Notes: generated by a model not told the origin, from the sequence alone. Positions 21,942 through 31,633 are shown, counted from the stretch's first letter. The stretch is 44,256 nt of DNA from Pseudomonadota bacterium (GCA_029779435.1 JAKPAM010000187.1:1-44256), one strand, 5' to 3'. Translations and numbers: made by a program.

Positions 21942-24311
21942 TCAGGCACGGGCGACCGCGACGCGGCCGACCATCGAAGCCAAGCCGGTCGTAGCCGGCA
22001 CCCCGGCCGCCAGGCGCAACACGCCGTCGGCCACCCGTTCATCGAGTTGCGCTTCGACCAGCGCCTCGCCCCCCGCTTGCGTGACGCGCACCTTGTCGCC
22101 GGTGGCGATACCCAGTTGGAGCAGCGTCGCGGCGTTCATCCGCGCCTTGGGCACCGCGGCGTCGCGCGTGGCCTGCAGGCTGCCGGCGCGCCGCACCAGC
22201 GGATCGGCCGCATAGATCGGCACGTCGGCGATGCGCTCGAGCGTCGAGGCAGCGGCCGCCGGCGCTGCCGCGTCATCCGATCGCGGCGCCGCATTGGCGA
22301 TCGCCGCCACGCCAGCCGCCAGGCGGCCTTCGATCGACGACGTCTGCAGCGCCTGGCCGCGCACCGCCTCGGCGGTCTCGAATTCGAAACCGGGCAGTTC
22401 GAGCAGGTTGCCGAGCACGCGCAGCACCTTCCACGCGGGCCGCGCCTCGCCGGCCGGCCGTACGACGCCGTTGAACGATTGCAACCGCCCCTCGGCATTG
22501 ACGAAGCTGCCGGCGGTCTCGGTGAAGGGGGAGATCGGCAGCAGGCAATCGGCCACTGCCAGCAGTTCGGCCGAGCGGAACACGCTCAACGCGACGACCG
22601 ATTCGGCCTGCTCCAGGGCGGCGACGGTCGCCCGCGGCAGCGCGTGATCGAGGTCGGGATCGACGTTGACCAGCAGGTAGGCCTTGAGCGGCTGCTCGAC
22701 CATCGCCCGCGCGTCCCGGCCGCCCTTGAGCGGCACGGCGCCGACCAGTTGGGTGCCGACCGTGTTGGCGGCCTCGACGAAATGGCCGAACGTCGCGCCG
22801 CTGGCCTGCGCGATCCGCAGCGCGAGCGACGCCAGCCGTGCGTAGTCGGCATGCTGGACGACCGCGTTGCCGAGCAGCACGGCCTTGCCCGGCACCTGCT
22901 GGCCATCCGCTGGAACGCCCTGCAGGCAGGCGGCCAGTTGCTCGGCCTGCGCGTCGGGCTCGATCCCGGCGAGGTCGGCCGGCACCGGCGAGTCCTGCGC
23001 ACGCAGCAACGCGACCAGCACGCGCGACAGCACCGCGGTCCACTGGCTGGGCGCCGCGGAGGCGCTCGCGGCCAACGGCATCAGCAGGTCGTCGTGCGCC
23101 GCATGCAGCATGCCGACGCGCGCGCCGCCCTTGACGGCCTGGCGCAGGCGGGACGCCATCAGCGGGTGGTCCTTGCGCAGGAACGCCCCGACGACCAGCG
23201 CCCCTTCCAGCGAGCTGAGCGACGCGACGCTGCGCCCGAGCGACGGCACTGCCACGCCGGCCGAGAAATCGACCTGGCGCAACCGGCTGTCGACGTTGTC
23301 GCTACCCAGTTCGCGCAGCAGCCGCGCCGACAGGTAGGCTTCCTCGACGGTCGCGTGCGGCGACACGAGCGCGCCGAGCTGCGTGCCGTCCGCCTTGGCG
23401 ATCGAACCGAGCGCATGCGCCGCGTATTGCAGCGCCGTCTGCCAGTCGACTTCCTGCCATTGGCCGTTCTGCTTGATCATCGGCCGCAGCAGGCGTTCGT
23501 CGGCGTTCAGCCCCTCGTACGAGAAGCGGTCCTTGTCCGACAGCCAGCATTCGTTGACCGCCTCGTCCTCGAGCGGCACGACGCGCATCACCTTGTCGCT
23601 CTTGACCTGCACGATCAGGTTGGAGCCCAGCGAATCGTGCGGCGCGATCGAACGGCGGCGCGACAGTTCCCAGGTCCGCGCCGAGTAGCGGAACGGCTTG
23701 GACGTCAGCGCGCCGACCGGGCACACGTCGATCATGTTGCCGGACAGCTCGGAATCGACCGACCGGCCGACGAAACTCATGATCTGCGAATGCTCGCCGC
23801 GGCCGCCCATGCCGAGTTCCATGACGCCGGCGATTTCCTGGCCGAAGCGGACGCAGCGCGTGCAATGGATGCAGCGGGCCATCTCTTCGGCCGACACCAG
23901 CGGGCCGAGGTTCTTATGGAAGACGACCCGCTTTTCTTCCTGGTAGCGCGAGCCCGAACCGCCATAGCCGACGGCCAGGTCCTGCAACTGGCACTCGCCG
24001 CCCTGGTCGCAGATCGGGCAATCGAGCGGATGGTTGATCAGCAGGAACTCCATCACGCTCTTCTGCGCGGTGACCGCGCGCTCGGTCTGCGTGTGGACCT
24101 TCATGCCGGGCGTGACCGGCGTCGCACAGGCCGGCAGCGGCTTGGGCGCCTTTTCGACGTCCACCAGGCACATCCGGCAGTTGGCCGCGATCGACAGCTT
24201 CTTGTGATAGCAGAAATGCGGCACGTAGATGTCGAGTTTCTCGGCCGCATGCATGACCATGCTGCCTTCGGGCACCTCGACCTTGCGGCCGTCGATTTCG
24301 AGTTCAACCAT
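21942..24311 (-). CDS. nuoG: NADH-quinone oxidoreductase subunit G (Fe-S protein)
   Basis: A 789-residue peripheral subunit. The N-terminal ferredoxin-like part binds a [2Fe-2S] cluster (HFCYHKK, NCRMCLVDV and PACATPV cysteines). A His-Cys3 [4Fe-4S] site follows at HPLDCPICDQGGECQLQD, then the CIHCTRC...CPVGAL [4Fe-4S] site. The remainder is a degenerate molybdopterin-oxidoreductase fold without a cofactor. All ligand residues for the first three clusters are present. It starts nine bases after the nuoF stop and fits the order of the operon. Confidence 0.96.
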   Translation of the reverse strand: MVELEIDGRKVEVPEGSMVMHAAEKLDIYVPHFCYHKKLSIAANCRMCLVDVEKAPKPLPACATPVTPGMKVHTQTERAVTAQKSVMEFLLINHPLDCPICDQGGECQLQDLAVGYGGSGSRYQEEKRVVFHKNLGPLVSAEEMARCIHCTRCVRFGQEIAGVMELGMGGRGEHSQIMSFVGRSVDSELSGNMIDVCPVGALTSKPFRYSARTWELSRRRSIAPHDSLGSNLIVQVKSDKVMRVVPLEDEAVNECWLSDKDRFSYEGLNADERLLRPMIKQNGQWQEVDWQTALQYAAHALGSIAKADGTQLGALVSPHATVEEAYLSARLLRELGSDNVDSRLRQVDFSAGVAVPSLGRSVASLSSLEGALVVGAFLRKDHPLMASRLRQAVKGGARVGMLHAAHDDLLMPLAASASAAPSQWTAVLSRVLVALLRAQDSPVPADLAGIEPDAQAEQLAACLQGVPADGQQVPGKAVLLGNAVVQHADYARLASLALRIAQASGATFGHFVEAANTVGTQLVGAVPLKGGRDARAMVEQPLKAYLLVNVDPDLDHALPRATVAALEQAESVVALSVFRSAELLAVADCLLPISPFTETAGSFVNAEGRLQSFNGVVRPAGEARPAWKVLRVLGNLLELPGFEFETAEAVRGQALQTSSIEGRLAAGVAAIANAAPRSDDAAAPAAAASTLERIADVPIYAADPLVRRAGSLQATRDAAVPKARMNAATLLQLGIATGDKVRVTQAGGEALVEAQLDERVADGVLRLAAGVPATTGLASMVGRVAVARA

Positions 24312-24320
24312 CGTTCAACC

Positions 24321-25658
24321 TTAGAGGTACGTCGGCACCACGGAGCACTTGTGTTCGATCAGATGCACGAACTCATGCCGGTAGTGCTTGAGGAACGCGC
24401 GCACCGGCATCGCCGCCGCATCGCCCAGCGCGCAGATCGTGCGTCCCATGATGTTCGACGCGACCGAGTCGAGCTTGTCCAGATCCTCGGGCAGCCCTTC
24501 ACCCTTCTCGATCCGATGCACGATCCGATACATCCAGCCGGTACCCTCGCGGCACGGCGTGCATTGACCGCAGCTTTCCTCGAAATAGAAATACGACAGA
24601 CGCGCCAGCGACTTGACCATGCAGCGCGTCTCGTCCATGACGATGACCGCGCCGGAGCCGAGCATCGAGCCGGCCTTGGCGATCGAGTCGTAGTCCATCG
24701 TCAGCGTCATCATCTGGTCACCCGGAATCACCGGCGACGACGAGCCGCCCGGGATCACCGCCTTGAGCTTCCTGCCGTTGCGCACGCCGCCGGCCAGTTC
24801 GAGCAGCTTGGCGAACGGCGTGCCCATCGGAATCTCGTAGTTGCCCGGCAACTCGACGTCGCCGCCGATCGAGAAGATCTTGGTACCGCCGTTGTTGGGC
24901 TTGCCGGTCTCGAGATAAGGCTGCGCACCGTTGCGGATGATCCACGGTACCGCGGCGAAGGTCTCGGTGTTGTTGATCGTCGTCGGCTTGCCGTACAAGC
25001 CGAAGCTGGCCGGAAACGGCGGCTTGAAGCGCGGCTGGCCTTTCTTGCCTTCGAGCGATTCGAGCAGTGCGGTCTCTTCGCCGCAGATGTAGGCGCCGTA
25101 GCCGTGGTGCGCATGGAGCTGGAACGAGAAGTTCGAGCCCATGATGTTGTCGCCCAGGTAACCGGCCGCCCGCGCCTCGTCGAGCGCCGCCTCGAAGATC
25201 TCGTAGGCGTCCCAGATCTCGCCGTGGATGTAGTTGTAGCCGACCGAGATCCCCATCGCATAGGCGGCGATCGCCATGCCCTCGATGACGATGTGCGGGT
25301 TGTAGCGCAGGATGTCGCGGTCCTTGAACGTCCCCGGCTCGCCCTCGTCGGAATTGCAGACCAGGTACTTCTGGCCCGGGAAGTTGCGCGGCATGAAGCT
25401 CCACTTCAGGCCGGTGGGAAAGCCCGCGCCGCCGCGGCCGCGCAGACCCGAGGCCTTGACCTCGGCGATCACCTGGTCCTGCGTCATCCCCTCGGTCAGG
25501 ATCTTGCGCAGCGCCTTGTAGCCGTCGCGCGCCTCGTAGTCCTTCAGGTGCCACCCATCAGGCGAATCCAGCCCCGCATAGATCTGCGGAGTGATGTGGC
25601 GACCGTGGAAGCAGGTCGAAACCTGCGGCGCGGTGATGATCAGATCCCTGGCACCCAT
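24321..25658 (-). CDS. nuoF: NADH-quinone oxidoreductase subunit F (NADH/FMN-binding)
   Basis: A 445-residue subunit that accepts hydride from NADH. Seen: the NADH-binding glycine loop [13 protein letters not shown], the FMN-site segment [15 protein letters not shown], and the N3 [4Fe-4S] ligands [12 protein letters not shown] plus a later Cys in GRTICALGD. The ATG at 25658 has GGGGAG seven bases upstream and gives about 12 residues more than the shortest family members ([12 protein letters not shown] before STCFHGRHI); the good ribosome site supports it. It lies 13 bp after the nuoE stop. Confidence 0.97.
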   Translation of the reverse strand: MGARDLIITAPQVSTCFHGRHITPQIYAGLDSPDGWHLKDYEARDGYKALRKILTEGMTQDQVIAEVKASGLRGRGGAGFPTGLKWSFMPRNFPGQKYLVCNSDEGEPGTFKDRDILRYNPHIVIEGMAIAAYAMGISVGYNYIHGEIWDAYEIFEAALDEARAAGYLGDNIMGSNFSFQLHAHHGYGAYICGEETALLESLEGKKGQPRFKPPFPASFGLYGKPTTINNTETFAAVPWIIRNGAQPYLETGKPNNGGTKIFSIGGDVELPGNYEIPMGTPFAKLLELAGGVRNGRKLKAVIPGGSSSPVIPGDQMMTLTMDYDSIAKAGSMLGSGAVIVMDETRCMVKSLARLSYFYFEESCGQCTPCREGTGWMYRIVHRIEKGEGLPEDLDKLDSVASNIMGRTICALGDAAAMPVRAFLKHYRHEFVHLIEHKCSVVPTYL

Positions 25659-25671
25659 GTCGATGCTCCCC

Positions 25672-26181
25672 TCAACCCTCGGACCGCAGCCGCGCGATCA
25701 GTTCGTCGAGCCGCTGGTTGTCCATGAAGCTGCACTGCACGTCGTTGTTGACCATCAGGATCGGCGCGTCGCCGCAAGCACCCTGGCACTCGCTCTCGAT
25801 CAGCGTGAACAAGCCGTCGGCGGTCGTCTCGTTGTAGTCGATGCCGAGCTTTTCCTTCAGGTAGGCCCCCGCCTTCTCGCCGTCGCGCAGCGCGCACGGC
25901 AGGCACGTGCAGACCGCCAGCTTGAACTTGCCGACGGGCTTCAGGTTGTACATGTTGTAGAACGAAGCGACCTCGTACACGGCGATCGGCGGCAGGCCGA
26001 TGTAGGCGGCCAGGTCGTCGATGACCTCGGGCGAGATCCAGCCCTTTTCTTTCTGCGCGATCCGCAGCGCCGACATCGTGGCCGACTGCCGCTGATCGGG
26101 CGGATACTTGGCCAACTCGCGATCGATGCGGCGATACGCGTCGTCGGACAGCAAACGGGAAGGAACGGGTACAGCGCTCAT
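25672..26181 (-). CDS. nuoE: NADH-quinone oxidoreductase subunit E ([2Fe-2S])
   Basis: A 169-residue thioredoxin-like subunit. The N1a [2Fe-2S] ligands are C91, C96, C132 and C136 (CTCLPC and ECQGAC); all four are present. The N-terminal helical part ([18 protein letters not shown]) is typical. It pairs with NuoF in the NADH dehydrogenase module. Start at 26181, 24 bp after the nuoD stop. Confidence 0.97.
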   Translation of the reverse strand: MSAVPVPSRLLSDDAYRRIDRELAKYPPDQRQSATMSALRIAQKEKGWISPEVIDDLAAYIGLPPIAVYEVASFYNMYNLKPVGKFKLAVCTCLPCALRDGEKAGAYLKEKLGIDYNETTADGLFTLIESECQGACGDAPILMVNNDVQCSFMDNQRLDELIARLRSEG

Positions 26182-26205
26182 CGGAATTAGTCCCTGCTGA
26201 CGGCC

Positions 26206-27459
26206 TCAGCGATCGATCTCACCAAACACGATGTCCTGCGTGCCGATGATCGTGACGACGTCCGCGATCATGTGACCCATCGACATCTCGCCCAGCGACT
26301 GCAGATGGGCGAAGCCCGGCGCGCGGATCTTCAGTCGGTAAGGCTTGTTGGCGCCGTCGGACACGAGGTAGATGCCGAACTCGCCCTTCGGGTGCTCGAC
26401 CGCCGCATACGCCTCGCCCTCGGGAACGTGGAAGCCCTCGGTGAACAGCTTGAAGTGGTGGATCAGGTCTTCCATGTTCGACTTCATGCCGACACGGGAC
26501 GGTGGCGCCACCTTGTTGTTGGGGGTAATGACGGGCCCCGGATTGTTGCGCAGCCATTCGATGCACTGCTTGATGATCCGGTTGGACTGGCGCATCTCCT
26601 CGACGCGGCACAGGTAGCGGTCATAGCAGTCGCCATTGACGCCGACCGGCACGTCGAAATCGACCAGGTCATAGACTTCGTACGGCTGCGTCTTGCGCAG
26701 ATCCCAGGCCACGCCCGAGCCCCGCAACATCGGGCCGGTGAAGCCCAGCGCCTTCGCACGCTCGGGCGACACGACACCGACCCCGACCAGCCGCTGCTTC
26801 CAGATCCGGTTATCGGTCAGCAGCGTTTCGTACTCGTCGACGCAGTGCGGGAAGCGGTTCGTGAAGTCTTCGATGAAATCGAGCAGCGAACCCTGGCGAT
26901 TGCGATTCAGTTCGTCGATCGCCGCCTTGTTGCGCAGCTTGGAAACCTTGAACTGCGGCATCTGGTCGGGCAGGTCGCGATAGACGCCGCCGGGCCGATA
27001 GTAGGCGGCATGCATCCGCGCCCCCGACACCGCCTCGTAGCAGTCCATCAGGTCCTCGCGCTCGCGGAACGCATACAGGAACACGCCCATCGCGCCGACG
27101 TCCAGGCCATGCGAACCGAGGCTCATCAGGTGATTGAGGATCCGCGTGATCTCGTCGAACATCACGCGGATGTACTGGCCGCGCAGCGGCACCTCGATGC
27201 CGAGCAGCTTCTCGATCGCCATCACATAAGCGTGCTCGTTGCACATCATCGACACGTAGTCGAGGCGATCCATGTACGGCACGCTTTGCAGGAACGTGCG
27301 CGTCTCGGCGAGCTTCTCGGTCGCGCGATGCAGCAGGCCGATGTGCGGATCGGCACGCTGCACGACCTCGCCGTCCAGTTCGAGCACCAGCCGCAGCACC
27401 CCGTGCGCCGCCGGGTGCTGGGGTCCAAAATTGAGCGTGTAGTTCTTGATCTCGGCCAT
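26206..27459 (-). CDS. nuoD: NADH-quinone oxidoreductase subunit D
   Basis: A 417-residue peripheral subunit whose cleft with NuoB holds the quinone head group. The start [20 protein letters not shown] contains the conserved GPQHPAAHG loop with the quinone-site His. The family end EIDR is intact. The ATG at 27459 overlaps by one base the stop (TGATG) of a 44-codon frame that begins with a copy of the first 12 nuoD codons (see 27459-27593). The ribosome site directly before 27459 is weak, so translation may depend on termination of that leader. A start at 27483 would add eight unrelated residues and is less likely. Confidence 0.96.
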   Translation of the reverse strand: MAEIKNYTLNFGPQHPAAHGVLRLVLELDGEVVQRADPHIGLLHRATEKLAETRTFLQSVPYMDRLDYVSMMCNEHAYVMAIEKLLGIEVPLRGQYIRVMFDEITRILNHLMSLGSHGLDVGAMGVFLYAFREREDLMDCYEAVSGARMHAAYYRPGGVYRDLPDQMPQFKVSKLRNKAAIDELNRNRQGSLLDFIEDFTNRFPHCVDEYETLLTDNRIWKQRLVGVGVVSPERAKALGFTGPMLRGSGVAWDLRKTQPYEVYDLVDFDVPVGVNGDCYDRYLCRVEEMRQSNRIIKQCIEWLRNNPGPVITPNNKVAPPSRVGMKSNMEDLIHHFKLFTEGFHVPEGEAYAAVEHPKGEFGIYLVSDGANKPYRLKIRAPGFAHLQSLGEMSMGHMIADVVTIIGTQDIVFGEIDR

Positions 27460-27594
27460 CAGACACCAGCCTTCGACGTGCACAGGTCGCGCTCAATTCC
27501 GGCGCAGGCTGACTTGCGCGCTGCGCAAGTCAAGCCCGGCGCAGCCGGGCGGCCGGAGCCAAAATTGAGCGTGTAGTTCTTGATCTCAGCCATC
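27425..27594. repeat. 36-bp direct repeat of the nuoD start flanking a 98-bp palindromic segment
   Basis: Copy A (27425-27460) is the true nuoD start; copy B (27559-27594) lies exactly 134 bp upstream in gene order, directly after nuoC. They match at 35 of 36 positions; the one change (27454 versus 27588) is a synonymous Ala codon 2 base. The 98 bp between (27461-27558) hold two perfect hairpins: TGACTTGCGC-GCT-GCGCAAGTCA at 27510-27532 and GCCCGGC-GCA-GCCGGGC at 27534-27550. CGCTCAATT at 27490-27498 is an inverted copy of AATTGAGCG in both repeats. Confidence 0.95.
27459..27593 (-). CDS. 44-codon leader frame made from a duplicated nuoD start
   Basis: This frame starts at the normal nuoC-nuoD junction, three bases after the nuoC stop. 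Its first 12 codons equal those of nuoD ([12 protein letters not shown]). It then runs through the palindromic insert as [15 protein letters not shown] and ends in TGA overlapping the real nuoD ATG (TGATG). It may be a by-product with no role of its own, but ribosomes leaving nuoC would reach it first and could restart at nuoD. No known family; I infer coupling, not a functional peptide. Confidence 0.5.
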   Translation of the reverse strand: MAEIKNYTLNFGSGRPAAPGLTCAARKSACAGIERDLCTSKAGV

Positions 27595-27596
27595 GT

Positions 27597-28193
27597 TCAG
27601 CGCCCTTGACCGTAGCCGTCTTCGCGGATGATGCGCGGCACGTTCTCGCGCGGCTCGATCGACACCGGACGATAGGCGACGCGGTGGCGCTCGTCGTCGT
27701 AGAACATCTCGACGTACCCGGATACCGGAAAATCCTTGCGGAACGGATGGCCGACGAAACCGTAGTCGGTCAGGATCCGGCGAAGATCCGGATGGCCATC
27801 GAACAGGATGCCGAGCAGATCGAACGCCTCGCGCTCGAACCAGCCGACCGCCGGCCAGACGTCGATCAGCGACGCGACCCGCGGAAAGTCGTCATCCGGG
27901 CAGAACACGCGCAGGCGCAGCCGCCAATTGTGTTTGATCGACAGCAGGTGGCTGACAGCAGCGAAGCGCGGGCCATCGTACTCGCCATCGCGGTACGTCA
28001 GATAGTCGACGCCGCACAGGTCGATCAGCGTCTCGAAGTGCAGGGCCGGATCGTCGCGCAGCTTGAGGGCGACTTCCAGATAGTGCTTCGCGCTGACGAC
28101 GACGGTGATCTCGCCGAGCCGTACGGTGATCGATTGAACCAGCGGACCGAGCAGTGACTGCACGGCGGCATGGAGGGTTTCGAGTCGGGTCAT
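27597..28193 (-). CDS. nuoC: NADH-quinone oxidoreductase subunit C
   Basis: A 198-residue peripheral subunit, separate from NuoD as is normal outside enterobacteria. Conserved segments: [14 protein letters not shown], the [29 protein letters not shown] signature region and [12 protein letters not shown]. It shapes the interface between the peripheral arm and NuoB/NuoD. Start at 28193, nine bases after the nuoB stop; full length. Confidence 0.97.
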   Translation of the reverse strand: MTRLETLHAAVQSLLGPLVQSITVRLGEITVVVSAKHYLEVALKLRDDPALHFETLIDLCGVDYLTYRDGEYDGPRFAAVSHLLSIKHNWRLRLRVFCPDDDFPRVASLIDVWPAVGWFEREAFDLLGILFDGHPDLRRILTDYGFVGHPFRKDFPVSGYVEMFYDDERHRVAYRPVSIEPRENVPRIIREDGYGQGR

Positions 28194-28202
28194 CGGCTTC
28201 GC

Positions 28203-28679
28203 TCAGCGGGCGATCGTGTTGGTGCGCCGGATCTTGTTCTGCAACTGAATCAGGCCGTACAACAACGCCTCGGCCGTCGGCGGGCAGCCAGGCACATAGA
28301 TGTCGACCGGCACGATCCGGTCGCAGCCGCGAACCACCGAATACGAATAGTGGTAGTAGCCGCCGCCATTCGCGCACGACCCCATCGAGACGACCCAGCG
28401 GGGTTCGGGCATCTGATCGTAGACCTTGCGCAGCGCGACGGCCATCTTGTTGCACAGCGTGCCGGCAACGATCATCACGTCGGACTGCCGCGGACTGGGC
28501 CGGAACATGATGCCGAAACGGTCCATGTCATAGCGCGCGGCCCCCGCGTGCATCATCTCGACCGCGCAGCACGCCAAGCCGAAGGTCATGGGCCACATCG
28601 AGCCCGTTCTCGTCCAGTTCACCAGCTTGTCGAGCTGGGTCGTGACGAACCCCTCATTGAGCAAACCATCGAGACTCAT
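28203..28679 (-). CDS. nuoB: NADH-quinone oxidoreductase subunit B (cluster N2)
   Basis: A 158-residue subunit carrying the last Fe-S cluster N2 before quinone. Ligands C37, C38 (tandem cysteines in [13 protein letters not shown]), C102 (MGSCANGGG) and C132 ([11 protein letters not shown]) are all present. CAGG lies seven bases before the ATG at 28679. It is separated from nuoA by 198 bp. Confidence 0.97.
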   Translation of the reverse strand: MSLDGLLNEGFVTTQLDKLVNWTRTGSMWPMTFGLACCAVEMMHAGAARYDMDRFGIMFRPSPRQSDVMIVAGTLCNKMAVALRKVYDQMPEPRWVVSMGSCANGGGYYHYSYSVVRGCDRIVPVDIYVPGCPPTAEALLYGLIQLQNKIRRTNTIAR

Positions 28680-28877
28680 GTGATCGCCTGATCAAAATAC
28701 TTGTTGTCGGGCAGTTGCCTGACGGGCGAACCTGCCGCCGCACTGTCACCGATCGACGGCGACCGTCCATCGCAGCGGGCACACCCGCCCCACGGCGAAG
28801 CCCTGCCCCGCCTCGATCACCGCCATGCCTTCGACCGCCTCGACCCCGCGCCCCTCACCCGGGCACGGCGGCCGGCC
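28680..28877 (-). other. 198-bp nuoA-nuoB intergenic segment
   Basis: Unusually long for this tightly packed operon. It contains one 26-codon frame (MAVIEAGQGFAV and onward, ATG at about 28824) that looks like chance. I see no promoter, terminator with U-tract, or known RNA motif. Downstream genes may rely on read-through from nuoA. Confidence 0.6.
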
Positions 28878-29237
28878 TCACTCCCAGTCGAGGGCGCCTT
28901 TCATCCACTCGTAGACGAAGCCCACCACCAAAATCAGGAGGAAGACCATCATCGTCATGAAACCGACGAACCCGATCGAATCGAGCGACACCGCCCACGG
29001 AAACAGGAAGGCGATCTCGAGATCGAACAGGATGAAGAGAATCGCGACGAGGTAATAGCGAACGTCGAACTTCATCCGCGCGTCTTCGAAAGCTTCGAAG
29101 CCGCATTCGTACGGAGAAAGTTTTTCGGCGTTCGGAGCGCTGGGCCCCAGAAGCTTACCCATTGCCAACGGACCGACACCGACGAGGGTTCCGATGACGA
29201 TGAACAACAGAACGGGTAGATATTCTTCCAGGTTCAC
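28878..29237 (-). CDS. nuoA: NADH-quinone oxidoreductase subunit A
   Basis: A 119-residue membrane subunit with three helices. It starts with GTG ([20 protein letters not shown]), CAGG being seven bases upstream. The loop after helix 1 has [20 protein letters not shown], which holds the conserved Cys near the quinone channel. It is the first gene of the 14-gene complex I operon and lies about 115 bp downstream of tRNA-Leu, so the operon may be co-transcribed with the tRNA and secG. Confidence 0.97.
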   Translation of the reverse strand: MNLEEYLPVLLFIVIGTLVGVGPLAMGKLLGPSAPNAEKLSPYECGFEAFEDARMKFDVRYYLVAILFILFDLEIAFLFPWAVSLDSIGFVGFMTMMVFLLILVVGFVYEWMKGALDWE

Positions 29238-29352
29238 TTGATGCCTGCCCTAGGTTGGCCCGATCAGCGATCAAACGACACCATTTCTATGATGGTGCTG
29301 GTCCGAATCAGCGGAGCGCGAATCGGCGCGGAAACGGCTCATCGTTTGTATT

Positions 29353-29437
29353 TGGTGCCGACGGCGAGACTCGAACTCGCACAGCTTTCGCCACTACCCC
29401 CTCAAGATAGCGTGTCTACCAATTTCACCACGTCGGC
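29353..29437 (-). tRNA. leuU: tRNA-Leu (anticodon GAG)
   Basis: Acceptor stem GCCGACG/CGTCGGC, discriminator A and encoded CCA (TGG at 29353-29355 on the plus strand). The anticodon loop reads CTTGAGG (anticodon GAG), the T-arm contains GTTCGAGTC, and the variable arm is long, as in leucine tRNAs. Length is 85 nt with CCA. It lies between secG and nuoA on their strand, a well-known order in Burkholderiales. Confidence 0.96.
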
Positions 29438-29508
29438 TGATCATGCAAGCCGGATCGTATCGAACACCTGTCAGGGGCGTTCTTCGCGTTCCGACCACTT
29501 TCGATATT

Positions 29509-29907
29509 TTACTTCGGAATTTCCCCGGTTTGACCCGAAGTACCGCCTTGATTTGCGCCGGAAGCATTCGGCGACGATTCAGCGGGAGGCGTGGTCGACG
29601 CCGGCGCGGCAGCCCCGGGCACGACCGACGCCGGTGCGTCCATCACGCTGCCGCCCGTCGTCGAAACGGGCTTGTGCGAAGCGAAGGCCAACGCCAACGT
29701 CGAAGCGAAGAATACAGCAGCCAGGGCCGCCGTCGTCCGGCTCAGGAAGTTGGCCGACCCGCTGGCGCCGAACAGGCTGCCCGACGAACCGGAACCGAAC
29801 GCGGCCCCCATGTCGGCTCCCTTGCCATGCTGGATCAGCACGAGGCCGATGACACCCAGGGCGGCCAGCACCTGCAGCACCATCACGATATTCATCAAAA
29901 TCGGCAT
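29509..29907 (-). CDS. secG: Preprotein translocase subunit SecG
   Basis: A 132-residue inner-membrane protein that speeds SecA-driven protein export through SecYEG. Two helices (about 2-22 and 52-72) flank the conserved cytoplasmic loop with LIQHGKGADMGAAFGSG and the SGSANFLSRTTA stretch. The C-terminal 55 residues are Pro/Ser/Thr/Ala-rich and variable. The ATG at 29907 has AAAGGA eight bases upstream; the longer frame to 29985 overlaps tpiA and is rejected. It lies 37 bp after the tpiA stop, so tpiA and secG probably share a transcript. Confidence 0.95.
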   Translation of the reverse strand: MPILMNIVMVLQVLAALGVIGLVLIQHGKGADMGAAFGSGSSGSLFGASGSANFLSRTTAALAAVFFASTLALAFASHKPVSTTGGSVMDAPASVVPGAAAPASTTPPAESSPNASGANQGGTSGQTGEIPK

Positions 29908-29944
29908 TGTTCGAATCCTTTTGCGCCGCGATCGTCCGCGCGGC

Positions 29945-30709
29945 TCAAGCCGGTACCGCCGCGCGGCAGATCGCGGCGAAATCATCGGCCACGAGCGCAG
30001 CCCCCCCGATCAGGCCGCCATCGATGTCCGCCATCCGGAACAGCGCCTGCGCGCTGGCGGGCTTGACGCTGCCACCGTACAGCAGACGGATCCGATCCGC
30101 CGGCGCCCCGGCCCGGTCCAGGCGGGCACGGATCGCGGCATGCACGTCCTGGGCCTGCTCGGGCGTGGCCGTCTTGCCGGTACCGATCGCCCAGACCGGC
30201 TCGTAGGCGACGACGAAGCGCGCCGGATCGGCCTTGGCCGCCAGCGCGGCGATCGCATCGATCTGCGCGCCGATGACCGACTCGGTCTCGCCACCCTCGC
30301 GCTGCGCCAGGGTCTCGCCGACGCAGACGATGACGCCCAGCCCGACGGCCAGCGCCCGCTGCGCCTTGGTCGCGACATCGGCATCCGTTTCACCCAGCAG
30401 CGCGCGCCGCTCGGAGTGGCCGATCAAGGTCCAGGCGATGCCCAGATCCGCCAGCATCGTGGCCGATACCTCGCCCGTATACGCGCCATTGTCCCAAGCC
30501 GCGACGTTCTGCGCGCCGACGGCGATTCCGGACCCATCGAGCGCGGCGGCTACCGGCACCAGGTACGGAGCAGGCGGGCACACGCATACGTCGATCCGCC
30601 CGAGCAACTCGGCATCGAGCGCGGAGCGAAGCGCGGACAACAGGGCGCGATTGGCGACCGTGTCGCCATTCATCTTCCAGTTGCCGGTAACGAGCGGCTT
30701 TCTTTTCAT
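29945..30709 (-). CDS. tpiA: Triosephosphate isomerase
   Basis: A 254-residue glycolytic enzyme interconverting dihydroxyacetone phosphate and glyceraldehyde 3-phosphate in the cytoplasm. Catalytic residues are all present: N10 and K12 in GNWKMNG, H98 in LIGHSERR, and E170 in AYEPVWAIGTGK, with the phosphate loop YGGSVKP near the C-terminus. Full (beta/alpha)8 length. It is upstream of secG. In other Burkholderia that I recall, tpiA is preceded by qor, pnp and rpsO; here pssA is the neighbour. Confidence 0.97.
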   Translation of the reverse strand: MKRKPLVTGNWKMNGDTVANRALLSALRSALDAELLGRIDVCVCPPAPYLVPVAAALDGSGIAVGAQNVAAWDNGAYTGEVSATMLADLGIAWTLIGHSERRALLGETDADVATKAQRALAVGLGVIVCVGETLAQREGGETESVIGAQIDAIAALAAKADPARFVVAYEPVWAIGTGKTATPEQAQDVHAAIRARLDRAGAPADRIRLLYGGSVKPASAQALFRMADIDGGLIGGAALVADDFAAICRAAVPA

Positions 30710-30784
30710 CGATTGATCAGGAACGAAACCAGAGATTGTACGATGCGCCGCGAGACAGGGTCAATTCGCGCCCCGCGAACGGCA

Positions 30785-31633
30785 TCATTCCACGCCTTCC
30801 TGACGGGCCGAACGCCGGCGCCACCAGCGCCACAACCACAGACCATAGCCGGACAGGCCGTAGAGCGCGAACAAGCCGAACAGCACGAGCGGCGGATCGA
30901 CCGAGACCAGCACGAACACCAGCACCAGCCCGATCGCGAAGATGAACGGCACCGAACGGCGCAGGTTCAGGTCCTTGAAGCTGTAGAACGGCGCATTGCT
31001 GACCATCGACAGGCCGGCGTAGACGGTCAGCACCCAGGCGAGCCACGACAGGTCGGTGGCGGTGGCGGAGATCCAGCTGGTCTCGCGCAGGTCGGTGACG
31101 GTCCAGACGAAGCCCACGACCAACGCCGCCGCCGCCGGGCTGGGCATGCCCTGGAAGAACTTCTTGTCGACGACGCCGATGTTGGTGTTGAAGCGCGCGA
31201 GCCGCAGCGCGGCGCCGGCGCAATAGACGAATGCGGCGATCCAACCCCACTTGCCTAGCGTGCGCAGCGACCATTCGTACATGATCAGCGCCGGCGCGAC
31301 ACCGAACGAAACCATGTCCGACAGGCTGTCGTACTGTTCGCCAAAAGCACTCTGGGTGTTGGTCAGCCGGGCGACGCGACCGTCGAGACTGTCGAGGATC
31401 GCAGCCATGAAGATCGCGATCGCCGCGATGTCGAAGCGATCGTTCATCGCCTGGACCGTCGCGAAGAAACCGGCGAACAGCGCGGCGGTCGTGAAGGCGT
31501 TCGGCAGGATGTAGATGCCTCGCCCACGGCGCTTGCGCGCCTGGGGATCGGTGGCCGCCGCGGCGGGCGGCGCGGCCGGTGCACCGACGCGCGAGGCTCT
31601 GAGCGGGCGGAATCGCGGGGGCTTCTTCTTCAT
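30785..31633 (-). CDS. pssA: CDP-diacylglycerol-serine O-phosphatidyltransferase
   Basis: A 282-residue integral membrane enzyme making phosphatidylserine from CDP-diacylglycerol and serine, the first step toward phosphatidylethanolamine. The CDP-alcohol phosphotransferase motif is complete (DSLDGRVAR, then FGEQYDSLSD). About eight helices follow a 38-residue Pro/Ala/Lys-rich cytoplasmic lead. A TATACT element lies only seven bases before the ATG, so either transcription comes from ilvC or a nearly leaderless transcript exists; the matching -35 is poor. No phosphatidylserine decarboxylase gene (psd) lies beside it, although psd normally sits between ilvC and pssA in Burkholderia as I recall. 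Confidence 0.95.
   Translation of the reverse strand: MKKKPPRFRPLRASRVGAPAAPPAAAATDPQARKRRGRGIYILPNAFTTAALFAGFFATVQAMNDRFDIAAIAIFMAAILDSLDGRVARLTNTQSAFGEQYDSLSDMVSFGVAPALIMYEWSLRTLGKWGWIAAFVYCAGAALRLARFNTNIGVVDKKFFQGMPSPAAAALVVGFVWTVTDLRETSWISATATDLSWLAWVLTVYAGLSMVSNAPFYSFKDLNLRRSVPFIFAIGLVLVFVLVSVDPPLVLFGLFALYGLSGYGLWLWRWWRRRSARQEGVE

Noticed and set aside
21894..25727. 1277-codon plus-strand open frame opposite nuoG and nuoF
   Set aside because: Same reason: antisense shadow of two conserved genes without any domain or ribosome site.
28744..28824. 26-codon frame in the nuoA-nuoB gap
   Set aside because: Short, weakly preceded by a ribosome site and without conserved features; expected by chance at this base composition.
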